Assembly (NCBI GenBank): GCA_964564685.1
Contig: CAZMBC010000001.1
Coordinates: 186,001 to 250,000 of the forward strand
Reading direction: 5' to 3'
DNA length: 64,000 nucleotides
DNA from: UBA11490 sp964564685
GTDB taxonomy: Bacteria > Bacillota > Clostridia > Christensenellales > UBA1242
Positions 36,461 through 45,104 of the stretch are shown piece by piece; the first letter of the stretch is position 1, and the number at the start of each line of letters is the position of its first letter. Both the position numbers and the translations under genes were made by a program. The notes under the pieces are model-generated. The model was given only the letters and a program-made list of their open reading frames with translations. It made no database searches and was not told the origin of the DNA.

Positions 36461-36489
36461 TAACACCTATATTATGGGTGTTTTTTTAT
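36461..36489 (+). terminator. Terminator after yhhN
   Basis: AACACC / GGTGTT hairpin with a 9-base loop, followed by T7; 7 bp after the stop. Confidence 0.8.
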
Positions 36490-36582
36490 TAATAACGCAA
36501 TAATTGCATTTAAAACTTTTTAGGTGTTAAGGTGCTTTTGTTATGTGTAACTTATACTAATATAAATAGTTTGCTCGTATAC

Positions 36583-36611
36583 TTGAGAAAATATTGTTTT
36601 TTTGATATACT
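36583..36611 (+). promoter_or_regulatory. Promoter of the TrmH-type gene
   Basis: TTGAGA (-35), 17-bp spacer, TATACT (-10). The RBS AGGAAAAAATT follows before the ATG at 36633. Confidence 0.6.
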
Positions 36612-36632
36612 ATATGTATATAGGAAAAAATT

Positions 36633-37349
36633 ATGGAAAAATACAAAAAAGAACTGGAATATTCCTACACATTTGGTGTATTTCCTACAATTGAGCTAAT
36701 TAAAAATCAACCCAATAAGGTGCAGGCTATTTTGCTTTCTAGCAAATTTAAACAAAGTGAAGAAACCGAAAAATATTTTGCTCCATACGCCCAAAAAGGC
36801 ATGGTACAAATAAACGATAAGCTTGTAAACAAACTTGCCGACAAAGAAAATACTTTTGTAATTGGAGTGTTTAAAAAATACACATGCAAGTGCCTGCCTA
36901 AAGGTAATCAAGTTGTGCTTGTAAACCCAAGCGATATGGGAAATCTGGGCACAATTATGCGCACAATGCTAGGTTTTAAAATAACAAACCTTGTTTTAAT
37001 AACACCATGCGCTGATGTTTTTAATCCCAAAACTATTCGCGCAAGCATGGGTGCAATTTTTTCGCTTAATATTGCATCATACGCAAGTTTTGAGGAGTAT
37101 GCCAAACAGCACAGCGAGCATAAAAAATATTTGTTTATGCTAAACGGCAAAAGCGTTTTGGGCAAATTTGAACCGCCTGAAAATAATTACGCACTTGTGT
37201 TTGGCAACGAAAGTAGCGGGCTTCCACCTTATGTGGAAGATTTTGGACAAAGCGTGGTTATTTCGCACTCTCACCAAATAGATTCACTTAATCTGCCTAT
37301 GAGTGTAGGAATAAGCCTTTATGAATTTACTAAAAACCACATTTTCTAG
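36633..37349 (+). CDS. SpoU/TrmH family RNA 2'-O-methyltransferase
   Basis: 238 residues. After an RNA-binding L30-like N-terminal domain (~residues 1-85), the SPOUT knot is visible: motif 1 NPSDMGNLGTIMRTMLGF (normally NxxNxGxxxRxA), motif 2 FGNESSGLP, and motif 3 SLNLPMSVGISLYEF. The enzyme adds a 2'-O-methyl group to a ribose in rRNA or tRNA; the exact site is not predictable from sequence. It is a single-gene unit with its own promoter and terminator. Confidence 0.93.
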   Translation: MEKYKKELEYSYTFGVFPTIELIKNQPNKVQAILLSSKFKQSEETEKYFAPYAQKGMVQINDKLVNKLADKENTFVIGVFKKYTCKCLPKGNQVVLVNPSDMGNLGTIMRTMLGFKITNLVLITPCADVFNPKTIRASMGAIFSLNIASYASFEEYAKQHSEHKKYLFMLNGKSVLGKFEPPENNYALVFGNESSGLPPYVEDFGQSVVISHSHQIDSLNLPMSVGISLYEFTKNHIF

Positions 37350-37361
37350 TGGTTTTTTTGT
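37331..37361 (+). terminator. Terminator of the TrmH-type gene
   Basis: AAAACCAC / GTGGTTTT hairpin with an 8-base loop that overlaps the last codons and the TAG stop, followed by T7. Confidence 0.85.
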
Positions 37362-37474
37362 TTTCTTTTGCAGATAATATATCAAAAGCAGCAAACTTAA
37401 AATTTAACTAAATCATTTTGAATTTTTTGCAGTTGTATAGTATCATATACATATAAAGTTTTTACGAGGTTAAT

Positions 37475-38821
37475 ATGGTAAAAAATCGGGTTAAAAACAA
37501 AGTTGTTTATATTGCATTGGCGCTGATTATTGCTTTGGCGGCAAATTTAGCGTTAATTTTTGCAAGCCCTAATTATGATGCTGTTAGTGCATCAACCCCT
37601 GTGGGTAATATAATAACAGAAGCAGATATGAATTCAAACTTATATTACAAACTGCGTTCTATTGCGGGCGGAACTTTGCGCGACAACTCGATTTATTCTC
37701 AAAACATAACCGAGCTTAATCTTTCGTTTACTGCAACTGGCGCGGTTTCGGATACAAAAAAAATAACCTCACTTGCTGGGCTAGAACTGCTTGACCTACG
37801 CACGGTTAAGGTGCTGAAAGTTAATTATCAAAATTTAACAGAAATTACCCCAACAACCTTAAGTGGAATGCCTAATCTAGAGCACTTGGAAGCAGTGGAT
37901 AACAACCTTACTGAACTTGATATATCGTACAACGAAAACATAAAAACGCTGGTTTTGGATAATAACAAAATAAGTAGTTTTGACGCCTCAAATGTTAATA
38001 CTTTGGGCTACGAAACAGAGAACTCACTAATAAGTTTAAACCATAATAACTTATCCTCTATTTCAGCTATCACCCTGCCAAATATCACAGCAAATTCCAA
38101 GCTAACGGTTAACCTTATAAACAACAATATTACAGATGCTATAACCACACAAAACCTTGGCTACACGCTTAACTTGGGTGTTCAAGGCTTAAGATACTTT
38201 GGTTCTGAAAACACCAATATTGTAACCACAACCCAACAAATAAAATACTATCCTTGCAGTTTTAGCGAAATTAGTACAAAAGTATTTAAAAAGGTAAACG
38301 ACAATTACACAGAGGTCCTAACTTTTAACAACTCATCTTCTATAAATAACACCTATAATTTGGCGGTTGGTGATTATAAATTGGAGTTTTATATAAACGA
38401 TACAGCCCTTGATGATGACACAAAACTACAATATCCTTATTGTATAAATACACAATTTATTGTTCAGCCACCAAAACCCACTTTTTATTTTTTAATAGAC
38501 GGCAAAAAGGTGCAAACCATAACTAAGCTAACCCAACCTGCAACACTTGTTTTGGAAGGCGACCAAAACAGCACAATGCTTTCTAGCGTGGCGGGCTCTG
38601 AATGGGTAGAGGGAAGTGAAATTTCTTTAACTCAAGGCGGAAAATATTCTGTTTCCATGAAAGCAAAAATTGGCGATTACGAAAGCGAAATTGTTACTAT
38701 CTATATTTCCGCAAACCCTAATTTGTATGTTTCAAACGGCATATTACTACTATTAATTTGCCTACTAGCAGGCGTGTTTGTTGGTGCAATATATTTAATA
38801 AAGCGCTTTGTGTTAAAATAA
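37475..38821 (+). CDS. Leucine-rich-repeat surface protein with C-terminal membrane anchor
   Basis: 448 residues. N-terminal signal helix (~11-32, basic start, ending near SPNYDAVSA), then a short LRR block (~residues 105-190) with repeats such as LEHLEAVDNNLTELDISY and IKTLVLDNNKISSFDASN, and beta-rich C-terminal Ig-like domains (~250-410). It ends with a membrane helix (~422-442) and a basic tail (IKRFVLK), like an LPXTG protein but without that motif. It is probably held in the membrane with its repeats outside. The RBS GAGGTTAAT is present. Its function is unknown beyond LRR-type binding. Confidence 0.85.
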   Translation: MVKNRVKNKVVYIALALIIALAANLALIFASPNYDAVSASTPVGNIITEADMNSNLYYKLRSIAGGTLRDNSIYSQNITELNLSFTATGAVSDTKKITSLAGLELLDLRTVKVLKVNYQNLTEITPTTLSGMPNLEHLEAVDNNLTELDISYNENIKTLVLDNNKISSFDASNVNTLGYETENSLISLNHNNLSSISAITLPNITANSKLTVNLINNNITDAITTQNLGYTLNLGVQGLRYFGSENTNIVTTTQQIKYYPCSFSEISTKVFKKVNDNYTEVLTFNNSSSINNTYNLAVGDYKLEFYINDTALDDDTKLQYPYCINTQFIVQPPKPTFYFLIDGKKVQTITKLTQPATLVLEGDQNSTMLSSVAGSEWVEGSEISLTQGGKYSVSMKAKIGDYESEIVTIYISANPNLYVSNGILLLLICLLAGVFVGAIYLIKRFVLK

Positions 38822-38972
38822 GCTATTTAATTTAATGCATTACAAGGTTAGTACAGCAATTTAATATAAATAGAATTTTAAATTAAGAATTTATATTCAT
38901 TATCCATTTAATTTGCATCCGCTTAACAACTATGGATATAAAACAAAACTTTTACAAAAAACTACTAACCTA

Positions 38973-39003
38973 AAAGCCACCCCATAAATAGGTGGTTTTT
39001 TTT
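38973..39003 (+). terminator. Terminator downstream of the LRR gene
   Basis: GCCACC / GGTGGT hairpin with a 9-base loop, flanked by A4 and T8. It is ~150 bp after the stop, so some 3' RNA of unknown role is transcribed. Confidence 0.65.
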
Positions 39004-39026
39004 GTTGTTTTAATAGCATTATACAC

Positions 39027-39055
39027 TTGCAAAAAACATATTGTTTTGATATAAT
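39027..39055 (+). promoter_or_regulatory. glyQS promoter
   Basis: TTGCAA (39027-39032), 17-bp spacer, TATAAT (39050-39055). It fixes the start site near 39062 and so excludes the in-frame ATG at 39027 as the start codon. Confidence 0.8.
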
Positions 39056-39083
39056 TAGCCCGAATAAAAGGATGGTAACATTT

Positions 39084-40457
39084 ATGAAAAGTTGCGTTAC
39101 AATGGAAAAAATAGTTAATTTAAGCAAAAGCCGTGGGTTTATATATCCCGGCAGTGAAATATATGGCGGAATGGGCAACACTTGGGATTATGGCCCAGTT
39201 GGCGTAGAAATTAAAAACAACATAAAGCGCGCCTGGTGGAAGCGCTTTGTGCAAGAAAGCGACAACTCGTTTGGTGTGGATGCAGCAATTCTTATGAACA
39301 GCCGAGTTTGGGACGCCAGCGGTCACACAACTTCTTTTAACGACCCTAAAATGGACTGTAAAGAGTGCAAGACCCGCGCACGTGCGGATAATCTTATAGA
39401 AGCGCACAGCAAAGGCACTGTTAATCCCGATACACTTACTAACGAGCAAATGGAGGAGTATATTTCTACACACAAAGTTTGCTGTCCTAAATGTGGAAAA
39501 CACAACTGGACGCCTATTCGTCAATTTAACCTTATGTTTGAAACAAACAGAGGAGTTACTGAAGAGGGACAAAACAAAATTTATTTGCGCCCCGAAACTG
39601 CGCAAGGTGAGTTTGTTAACTTTTTAAATGTACAGCGAACAACCCGTGCAAAAGTGCCTTTTGGAATTGCGCAGGTGGGCAAGTCTTTTAGAAACGAGGT
39701 TACACCGGGCAACTTTATTTTTAGAACAATTGAGTTTGAACAAATGGAGCATCAATTGTTTTGCAAAGAAGGCCAAGATACACATTTTTATAACGAATAT
39801 AAACAAAAAGCGTTGGATTTTTTAATTGACCTTGGAATTAATAAAGATAGTTTGCGTTTTAAGGACCACGACAAACTAGCGCACTATGCAAAAGCCGCAT
39901 GTGACATTCAATATTTGTACCCAATGGGCTGGCAAGAACTTAACGGAATTCATAACCGCACAAATTACGACTTAAGCCGTCATCAAGAGTTTTCAGGCAA
40001 AAGCATGCTATATTTAGACCCGATTACAAACGAAAAATACATTCCTTATGTGGTAGAGTACTCTATTGGTGCAGATAGGCTTATGCTTGCAGTTTTGTGC
40101 AATGCATATGATGAAGAGGAACTTGAGGGTGGCGAAACTCGTGTAGTTATGCGCTTGCACCCAGCACTAAGCGCTTACAAAGTAGCGGTGCTTCCTTTGC
40201 AAAAAAACTTAAGCGAAAAAGCAAAAGAGGTTTATAAACTTCTTTCCAAACACTTTATGTGCACCTATGACGAAGCTGGCTCTATTGGCAAAAGATATCG
40301 ACGTCAGGATGAAATTGGCACGCCATACTGCGTTACAATAGATTTTGATACACTTGAAAACGACACCGTTACTTTGCGTGACCGAGATAGCATGGAACAA
40401 ATTCGATTAAACATAAATGAGCTTAAGGATTATATTGCAGAAAAAATAGTATTTTAG
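39084..40457 (+). CDS. glyQS: Glycyl-tRNA synthetase, dimeric class II type
   Basis: 457 residues from ATG 39084, about 11 bp after AAGGA; the next in-frame ATG (39102) is also possible. Class II motifs: GFIYPGSEIYGGMGNTWDYG (motif 1 region), FRNEVTPGNFIFRTIEFEQ (motif 2) and GADRLMLAVL (motif 3 arginine). CKECKTRARADN and CCPKCGKHNW are zinc-binding pairs typical of the Gram-positive/eukaryotic-like alpha2 GlyRS, which is unrelated to the alpha2-beta2 bacterial form. The C-terminal HPALSAYKVAVLPLQKN segment is the anticodon-binding domain. Confidence 0.95.
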   Translation: MKSCVTMEKIVNLSKSRGFIYPGSEIYGGMGNTWDYGPVGVEIKNNIKRAWWKRFVQESDNSFGVDAAILMNSRVWDASGHTTSFNDPKMDCKECKTRARADNLIEAHSKGTVNPDTLTNEQMEEYISTHKVCCPKCGKHNWTPIRQFNLMFETNRGVTEEGQNKIYLRPETAQGEFVNFLNVQRTTRAKVPFGIAQVGKSFRNEVTPGNFIFRTIEFEQMEHQLFCKEGQDTHFYNEYKQKALDFLIDLGINKDSLRFKDHDKLAHYAKAACDIQYLYPMGWQELNGIHNRTNYDLSRHQEFSGKSMLYLDPITNEKYIPYVVEYSIGADRLMLAVLCNAYDEEELEGGETRVVMRLHPALSAYKVAVLPLQKNLSEKAKEVYKLLSKHFMCTYDEAGSIGKRYRRQDEIGTPYCVTIDFDTLENDTVTLRDRDSMEQIRLNINELKDYIAEKIVF

Positions 40458-40463
40458 TGGATA

Positions 40464-40490
40464 TTCAGCGTAAAATTATTTTACGCTGAA
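40464..40490. repeat. Perfect inverted repeat after glyQS
   Basis: TTCAGCGTAAAA / TTTTACGCTGAA, a 12-bp perfect stem with a TTA loop, starting 7 bp after the glyQS stop. It has no T run on either side, only AT-rich DNA, so it may be a terminator-like or RNA-stabilising hairpin. Confidence 0.7.
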
Positions 40491-40601
40491 ATTAATTAAA
40501 TTTTTGTGAATTTAATAGAATATTTTACTGCTAACTAATTAATTCAGTTTAAATTAATATTTATTAAACAAATAATTTTTATTTATTTAAAAACGGAACA
40601 A

Positions 40602-40631
40602 AAAACAACACTTTTAGGTGTTGTTTTTTTG
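40602..40631 (-). terminator. Terminator of trpS
   Basis: AACAACAC / GTGTTGTT hairpin with a 6-base loop, A-rich on the left and T7 on the right, so possibly bidirectional; ~55 bp after the trpS stop. Confidence 0.75.
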
Positions 40632-40683
40632 TAATTTTAATATTAATAATACAATATTGTTAATATTTCCAATTGTTTTATAT

Positions 40684-41670
40684 TTATTTTCCAATTGCCT
40701 TACGTACTCTGGCAAGAGTTTTGCTTGCTATGGCTCTTGCCTTTTTAGCACCTTGTTCCAATATGTCATTAACAATTTCAGGGTGTTGCAAATAGTAATT
40801 ATATTTTTCACGCATAGGAGCAAGATATCGATTTGCCACATCAAATACTAATTTTTTAACCTCGCCCCAGCCAATGCCCTCGTTAAACAATTTAATCATA
40901 TTTTCGCGCTCAGAAGGTGTTGCAAAAAGTTCGTAAATTTTAAAAATTGAACAATCAATATCCTTTTTTTCGCCCGGAAGTTGGCTATTTGTAATCACGC
41001 GATTTATTTTCTTTTTAAGTTCGTTTTCTGTGCAAAAAAGCTCAATTGTATTATTGTAACTTTTGCTCATTTTTCTGCCATCCAAGCCCACAACAGTTTT
41101 TAGATTATTGTCTATTATTCCCTCAGGAGCAACAAGAGTTTGACCATATGCATTGTTAAATACGCGCACAATTTCCTTTGCTATTTCAATATGCTGTTTT
41201 TGGTCTAGCCCTACTGGCACTTTTGTGGCGTTCATGCTTACAATATCCGCCGCCATCAGCACAGGATAATTGTAAAGCCCCATATTAACATTGTCGTCTG
41301 GGTCATTGCCTGCTTTAAGGTTTTCTTCCACAACGCTTTTATAGGCATGCGCCCTATTGAGCAAGCCTTTTGGCGTAACATTGTTAAGTATCCAATTAAG
41401 TTCAAAAACCTCTGGCACATCACTTTGTTTGTATAGGGTAATATTTGGGTTATCCCCTCCACACGCCAACCACACGCAAGCCAACTCTTGTGTTAGTTTT
41501 TTAAGCAGTTTAGGCTCTTTTATTGTGTTAAGTGCGTGATAATCTGCAATAAAAACCAATGTTTGATTGTCGCTATTAGCGCGGTCTAATGTGGGTTTTA
41601 TTGCCCCAAAATAGTTTCCGATATGTGGCACACCAGTTGGTTTTACACCTGTTAAAATAATATCCTGCAT
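40684..41670 (-). CDS. trpS: Tryptophanyl-tRNA synthetase
   Basis: 328 residues, normal length for bacterial TrpRS. Class I signatures are GVKPTGVPHIGNYFGAI (HIGN, near residue 17) and GRKMSKSYNN (KMSKS, residue ~195). The GLNV-type tryptophan pocket is replaced here by VGLDQKQHIEIAKEI, as in related forms. It charges tRNA-Trp in the cytoplasm. The RBS AAAGGAGCAAACC precedes the ATG. Monocistronic, no T-box found upstream. Confidence 0.96.
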   Translation of the reverse strand: MQDIILTGVKPTGVPHIGNYFGAIKPTLDRANSDNQTLVFIADYHALNTIKEPKLLKKLTQELACVWLACGGDNPNITLYKQSDVPEVFELNWILNNVTPKGLLNRAHAYKSVVEENLKAGNDPDDNVNMGLYNYPVLMAADIVSMNATKVPVGLDQKQHIEIAKEIVRVFNNAYGQTLVAPEGIIDNNLKTVVGLDGRKMSKSYNNTIELFCTENELKKKINRVITNSQLPGEKKDIDCSIFKIYELFATPSERENMIKLFNEGIGWGEVKKLVFDVANRYLAPMREKYNYYLQHPEIVNDILEQGAKKARAIASKTLARVRKAIGK

Positions 41671-41764
41671 GGTTTGCTCCTTTATTAGTTTCTGTTTATA
41701 TTATGTATAAATCCAAAAATATTAGCATGTAAACCTCTATGCCCGTTATGAGGTTACTTTGTTC

Positions 41765-42709
41765 TTATTTTAAATTTTTCATTTTTAATGCTGTTTTTTC
41801 GGCTTTCTTTTGCGCTTTTTTTTCTTGTTTAAGGCGCTTTTTAGTTTCTTTTTTGCTTTCGATTGGAGGAATATCCAAAATTTCTTCTAGCTTTTCGGGG
41901 TGTTGTAAATAGTCTTTCCACATTCTAAAGGATTTCATAAAATAAAATCCGTCACAATATCTTTCATCAGTAGTAATGCCAAGGTTCATAACCTTGCCCA
42001 CCTCCAACTCCTGATTTAGGTTAACACATGGTGCATATTTTTCTTTTCCTATAGAAACAAACATACCCGTAGTGCCAAAGTTATACAAATGATGGAACAC
42101 ATAATCACCCTTAATTGATTTAAGGTGAGTTACATAAAAACTTGTATGGAAAGGACTAACATCAATTAGTGATTTTGGAGCAAGCCCATATCTATCTATC
42201 AACTTTAAAAATCCCACGCCCAGTCCCATTAAAAAGTTTGGAATGCGGGTTATTTTTGTGGCTGTTTTTGTAGAACCGTTGTTTCTATCTGCTTCTAAAG
42301 ATTCCTTTAGCGCTTTGTCTATTTTTTCCTTAACCTCATAAATGCTTTCTCTGCCAGTAAATCTAATTTTTGTGGTTAGCTCTGGCGAGTCATCATTAAG
42401 GGCAACCTTTGTGGTTATTGCCATATACAAGCCGTTACGCTGATATGTTCTGCCATTAACAACAAAGCGGTTAAGTTTTTGCCTTAGCGCATAAGTTCTA
42501 ACTGCGCCCGCCACAACAATATGCAAATAGTTAAAACTAGCGCCCTCATTTTCGTGCTTTTGCTTAATCCATTCATCCATATTTTCCACGCGAATAGGCT
42601 CTGTGTTAAAATTCATTGCGTCATTACGCGTGCGCATAATTTGTGGTATCATTTGGTCAATTGGGTCCATTCCCTTAACCAAAACACCATCACTTCTAAA
42701 GCCAAACAT
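41765..42709 (-). CDS. 2-oxo acid dehydrogenase E2-like acyltransferase, active-site variant
   Basis: 314 residues. The chloramphenicol-acetyltransferase/E2 core is recognised by FHTSFYVTHLKSIKGDYVFH (the S/G-rich strand region) and MNLGITTDERYCDGFYFMKSF. In E2 enzymes this last motif is DHRxxDG with the catalytic His; here the His is Glu (DERYCDG), so the classic general-base chemistry is probably lost. No lipoyl or E1-binding domain is present. The last ~45 residues are a lysine-rich tail. It lies 3 bp from a SHOCT membrane protein gene and probably belongs to the same operon. The function is unknown, possibly a structural or regulatory relative. Confidence 0.7.
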   Translation of the reverse strand: MFGFRSDGVLVKGMDPIDQMIPQIMRTRNDAMNFNTEPIRVENMDEWIKQKHENEGASFNYLHIVVAGAVRTYALRQKLNRFVVNGRTYQRNGLYMAITTKVALNDDSPELTTKIRFTGRESIYEVKEKIDKALKESLEADRNNGSTKTATKITRIPNFLMGLGVGFLKLIDRYGLAPKSLIDVSPFHTSFYVTHLKSIKGDYVFHHLYNFGTTGMFVSIGKEKYAPCVNLNQELEVGKVMNLGITTDERYCDGFYFMKSFRMWKDYLQHPEKLEEILDIPPIESKKETKKRLKQEKKAQKKAEKTALKMKNLK

Positions 42710-42712
42710 ATT

Positions 42713-43270
42713 TTAAACCTCTTTTGTATCGTTTTTAACTTTAGCCTCAAGCAGTTCGTTAAACTTTTGCTCATATTCCTGCTCGCTAATTTTCCCTTGT
42801 TTTTTTAGCTCTTTTAGGTTGTTTATTTTTACTACCAAAACTTCCATATCATCTACTTTATGTTCAGATGTTTTGCCGTTTAGTGTTCTTGTTATATTTC
42901 CTGCAACAAACATTGCTATTATTGCGGAAAGAAAAGAAGCAGTAAAGAATAATTGAATAAACGCCAAATAGGTAAGCAATTTGTTTACACCTAGCGGAAC
43001 ACCGTTAACTTTGGAAATTTTAAAGTACACATAACCCACATAGCAATTAATAATTGCCGAAAACAACCCCTCGAAAACAACAAAATATTTGTAGGTTGTT
43101 CGCCACAAAGTTATGCGTTCACCCAAAACATTAAAAATAATTTCGTTGTAAACCTGTTGAATATCAAACCAGTTAAACGCAAGGCACAAAGCGGCGAATA
43201 TTGCCACAAAGGCCATAAAAAAACTTATGCCCGCCGACACTTTTAAAGCAATTTTATTGTTCTTTGACAT
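42713..43270 (-). CDS. Four-helix membrane protein with C-terminal SHOCT domain (1)
   Basis: 185 residues. Four hydrophobic segments near residues 10-32, 56-80, 98-120 and 117-128 (last two close together), then a linker and a C-terminal SHOCT motif, LKELKKQGKISEQEYEQKF (the short helical hairpin often found after membrane domains). The function of SHOCT proteins is not established. The start at 43270 has GGTGAAATAAAG upstream; it is 2 bp after the stop of the next SHOCT gene, which has the same architecture, so this pair looks like an old tandem duplication. Confidence 0.8.
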   Translation of the reverse strand: MSKNNKIALKVSAGISFFMAFVAIFAALCLAFNWFDIQQVYNEIIFNVLGERITLWRTTYKYFVVFEGLFSAIINCYVGYVYFKISKVNGVPLGVNKLLTYLAFIQLFFTASFLSAIIAMFVAGNITRTLNGKTSEHKVDDMEVLVVKINNLKELKKQGKISEQEYEQKFNELLEAKVKNDTKEV

Positions 43271-43272
43271 CT

Positions 43273-43815
43273 TTATTTCACCAGCAACTTTGTAAGCAAA
43301 TCAATATATTCTTGCTTGCTTATTGAGCCCTCTTTTTTAAGATTTTGAATTTCGGTTACACGCGCCTTAAGTTCGGCTGAAGTAAGTTGCTCGGAAAACT
43401 CACTTTCGGGTTGTTGCTTATCCACAAGAAGTGCTACAAAAACAAGCACGCTTGAAACTAGTGTGTTTAGTGCAATAACCGATAGCACCATCATTACAAT
43501 AATTAGCGCTCGATTTTTTAGACTAGCGTTTCCACTTTTACTTTCCTGCAAATAAATTATTCCACTTGCAAAGTTAAGCATAATTGCAACAGTTAAGAAA
43601 AGGAAAATTCCTATTACAATTAGCGTAATTAACTTTTCGCCAAGTTCTGGATTTATTGCATAGGTTTGTGTTAAATATATTTTGCGTTTAATTGTTAAAT
43701 CAATAATATCAAAGCAAAGTGAAGTAATTAGCATAACCACACAATAAACAAAACTTTTTATAATTTGTGTTATGCCCGCAATTAAAAGTAATGTATTTCT
43801 ATTGTTTCTTTTCAT
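43273..43815 (-). CDS. Four-helix membrane protein with C-terminal SHOCT domain (2)
   Basis: 180 residues. Membrane segments near residues 10-32, 58-82, 98-123 and possibly 124-135, followed by a SHOCT hairpin (IQNLKKEGSISKQEYIDLL) at the C-terminus, the same plan as its downstream neighbour 42713-43270. The RBS AAAGGTGTAAAAACT precedes the ATG. It is the first gene of the SHOCT pair; together with the E2-like gene, the three may form one transcript. Confidence 0.8.
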   Translation of the reverse strand: MKRNNRNTLLLIAGITQIIKSFVYCVVMLITSLCFDIIDLTIKRKIYLTQTYAINPELGEKLITLIVIGIFLFLTVAIMLNFASGIIYLQESKSGNASLKNRALIIVMMVLSVIALNTLVSSVLVFVALLVDKQQPESEFSEQLTSAELKARVTEIQNLKKEGSISKQEYIDLLTKLLVK

Positions 43816-43862
43816 AGTTTTTACACCTTTTTTTAAGTTAATTTTATTATAACAAACAATAA

Positions 43863-44195
43863 TTAATTTTCAAAGTCATTATTGTTATAATTATGACTAG
43901 AAACCTGCAAAATGCGGTCAAAATTATCATCCTGTGCACTTTTATTACGGGTTATTTTTCCGCACCTGGTGCATTTATAAATAATTACATAACCTTTTTT
44001 GCTGTTATTTTCAATTCCTATAGGCCTTTGTAACCCATTGCATGTATTTGCCCGGTCTCCCGGATTTATATCCACATGCAACGAGTAAAGGCAAAACGGA
44101 CAATGATTTCTTGATGTGTAGCCAAGTGGCGAAACTTGTTTTCCGCAGTTTTGACACACAAATCCCCTATCGTTTTTAATAAATGTTTTTGGCAT
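43863..44195 (-). CDS. RNHCP-domain zinc-ribbon protein
   Basis: 110 residues. The RNHCP signature is visible: FVCQNCGKQVSP, SRNHCPFCLYSLHVD and NPGDRANTCNG, with a second zinc pair in YKCTRCGKITRNK. Two zinc ribbons are predicted. It is a small conserved bacterial family of unknown role. It lies 2 bp after the radC stop on the same strand, so it is likely read from the radC promoter. RBS AAGGAATAAAA precedes the ATG. Confidence 0.9.
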   Translation of the reverse strand: MPKTFIKNDRGFVCQNCGKQVSPLGYTSRNHCPFCLYSLHVDINPGDRANTCNGLQRPIGIENNSKKGYVIIYKCTRCGKITRNKSAQDDNFDRILQVSSHNYNNNDFEN

Positions 44196-44197
44196 TT

Positions 44198-44986
44198 TTA
44201 TTCCTTATCTTTTTTTAAAGTATCTACATATTTTGCTGCATTTTGTGCTAGGTCCGACTTTGCTAACATTTCACCATATTTTTCCCGATAATCTGCAATT
44301 TTGCCATTAGAAAAATATGAATAATATCCGTCCTCGCCTATTATTATATGGTCTAACAAATGTATTCCGTTTGTGCCTAGCGACACGTACAAGTTATGTG
44401 TAAATTGGTCGTCCGAAGCAGACGGGCAACTTGTACCTGCTGGATGATTATGTGCGATAATAATATTGCTGATATTGTTGCTAATAAGAATGCTAGTGAT
44501 TTTTCGAATTGTTACGTTTAAAAAGTTAGATGTTCCACGCTCCACAACATTGCTATAAACAATGCGGTTTTTAGAGTCCAATCCTAACAAGTGCAATTCC
44601 TCTACAATTTTGCCTGATAGTATAGTAGAAAAATACTGAACAGTTTCATCCGATTTCCAAAGAGTGTTAACAGTGCGCACTTTGTTGCGTTGATAAAAGT
44701 AAAACATATCCCTAAAATTATGTAAAAAATGTGCAACAACATCACCCACACCATTGACCGTTTTTAAAAGCATTGTATCTGCTTCTAACACTTTTGAAAA
44801 CGAACCAAATCTTTCAATTAACGCATGCGACAGGCCATTGACATCTTTTTGAGGCAAAACAAAAGTTAGCATATATTCCAAAACTTGGTGGTCATGCATG
44901 TTTAGTAGGCCGTTTTTATCCACATTTTCACGCAAACGCTGGCGGTGACCTGCGTGGATGTTTTTATTTTCTTGATTTTGTTTCAT
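44198..44986 (-). CDS. radC: RadC/JAB-domain DNA repair protein (leaderless mRNA likely)
   Basis: 262 residues from ATG 44986; the upstream TTG-started extension (45022) overlaps the promoter and is rejected. The N-terminal helix-hairpin-helix region (TVNGVGDVVAHFLHNF) is followed by the JAB/MPN metalloprotease motif AHNHPAGTSCPSASDD (His-x-His ... Asp). RadC is of uncertain function. The -10 TACAAT (44999-44994) and -35 TTGCAA (45022-45017), 17 bp apart, end 7 bp before the ATG, so the predicted start site is the A of the ATG itself, and no Shine-Dalgarno sequence is present. Confidence 0.85.
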   Translation of the reverse strand: MKQNQENKNIHAGHRQRLRENVDKNGLLNMHDHQVLEYMLTFVLPQKDVNGLSHALIERFGSFSKVLEADTMLLKTVNGVGDVVAHFLHNFRDMFYFYQRNKVRTVNTLWKSDETVQYFSTILSGKIVEELHLLGLDSKNRIVYSNVVERGTSNFLNVTIRKITSILISNNISNIIIAHNHPAGTSCPSASDDQFTHNLYVSLGTNGIHLLDHIIIGEDGYYSYFSNGKIADYREKYGEMLAKSDLAQNAAKYVDTLKKDKE

Positions 44987-44993
44987 AACAAAT

Positions 44994-45022
44994 ATTGTAC
45001 AATAAAACAAATTATTTTGCAA
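44994..45022 (-). promoter_or_regulatory. radC promoter, 7 bp from the ATG
   Basis: TTGCAA, 17-bp spacer, TACAAT on the minus strand. The normal start site would fall on the first base of the radC ATG. Confidence 0.7.
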
Positions 45023-45046
45023 GAAAGTAAAACATTTATTAAGTGT

Positions 45047-45075
45047 TTGACAAATATAATTTATAAATATATAAT
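45047..45075 (+). promoter_or_regulatory. Promoter of the second degV gene
   Basis: Consensus TTGACA (45047-45052), 17-bp spacer, consensus TATAAT (45070-45075), about 30 bp before the ATG. Confidence 0.8.
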
Positions 45076-45104
45076 CATATCGATATAAATTTTAGGAGAA
45101 AAAT

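Noticed and set aside
39027..39083. Longer N-terminus of glyQS from ATG 39027
   Set aside because: This ATG lies within the -35 of the glyQS promoter, so it cannot be translated from that transcript.
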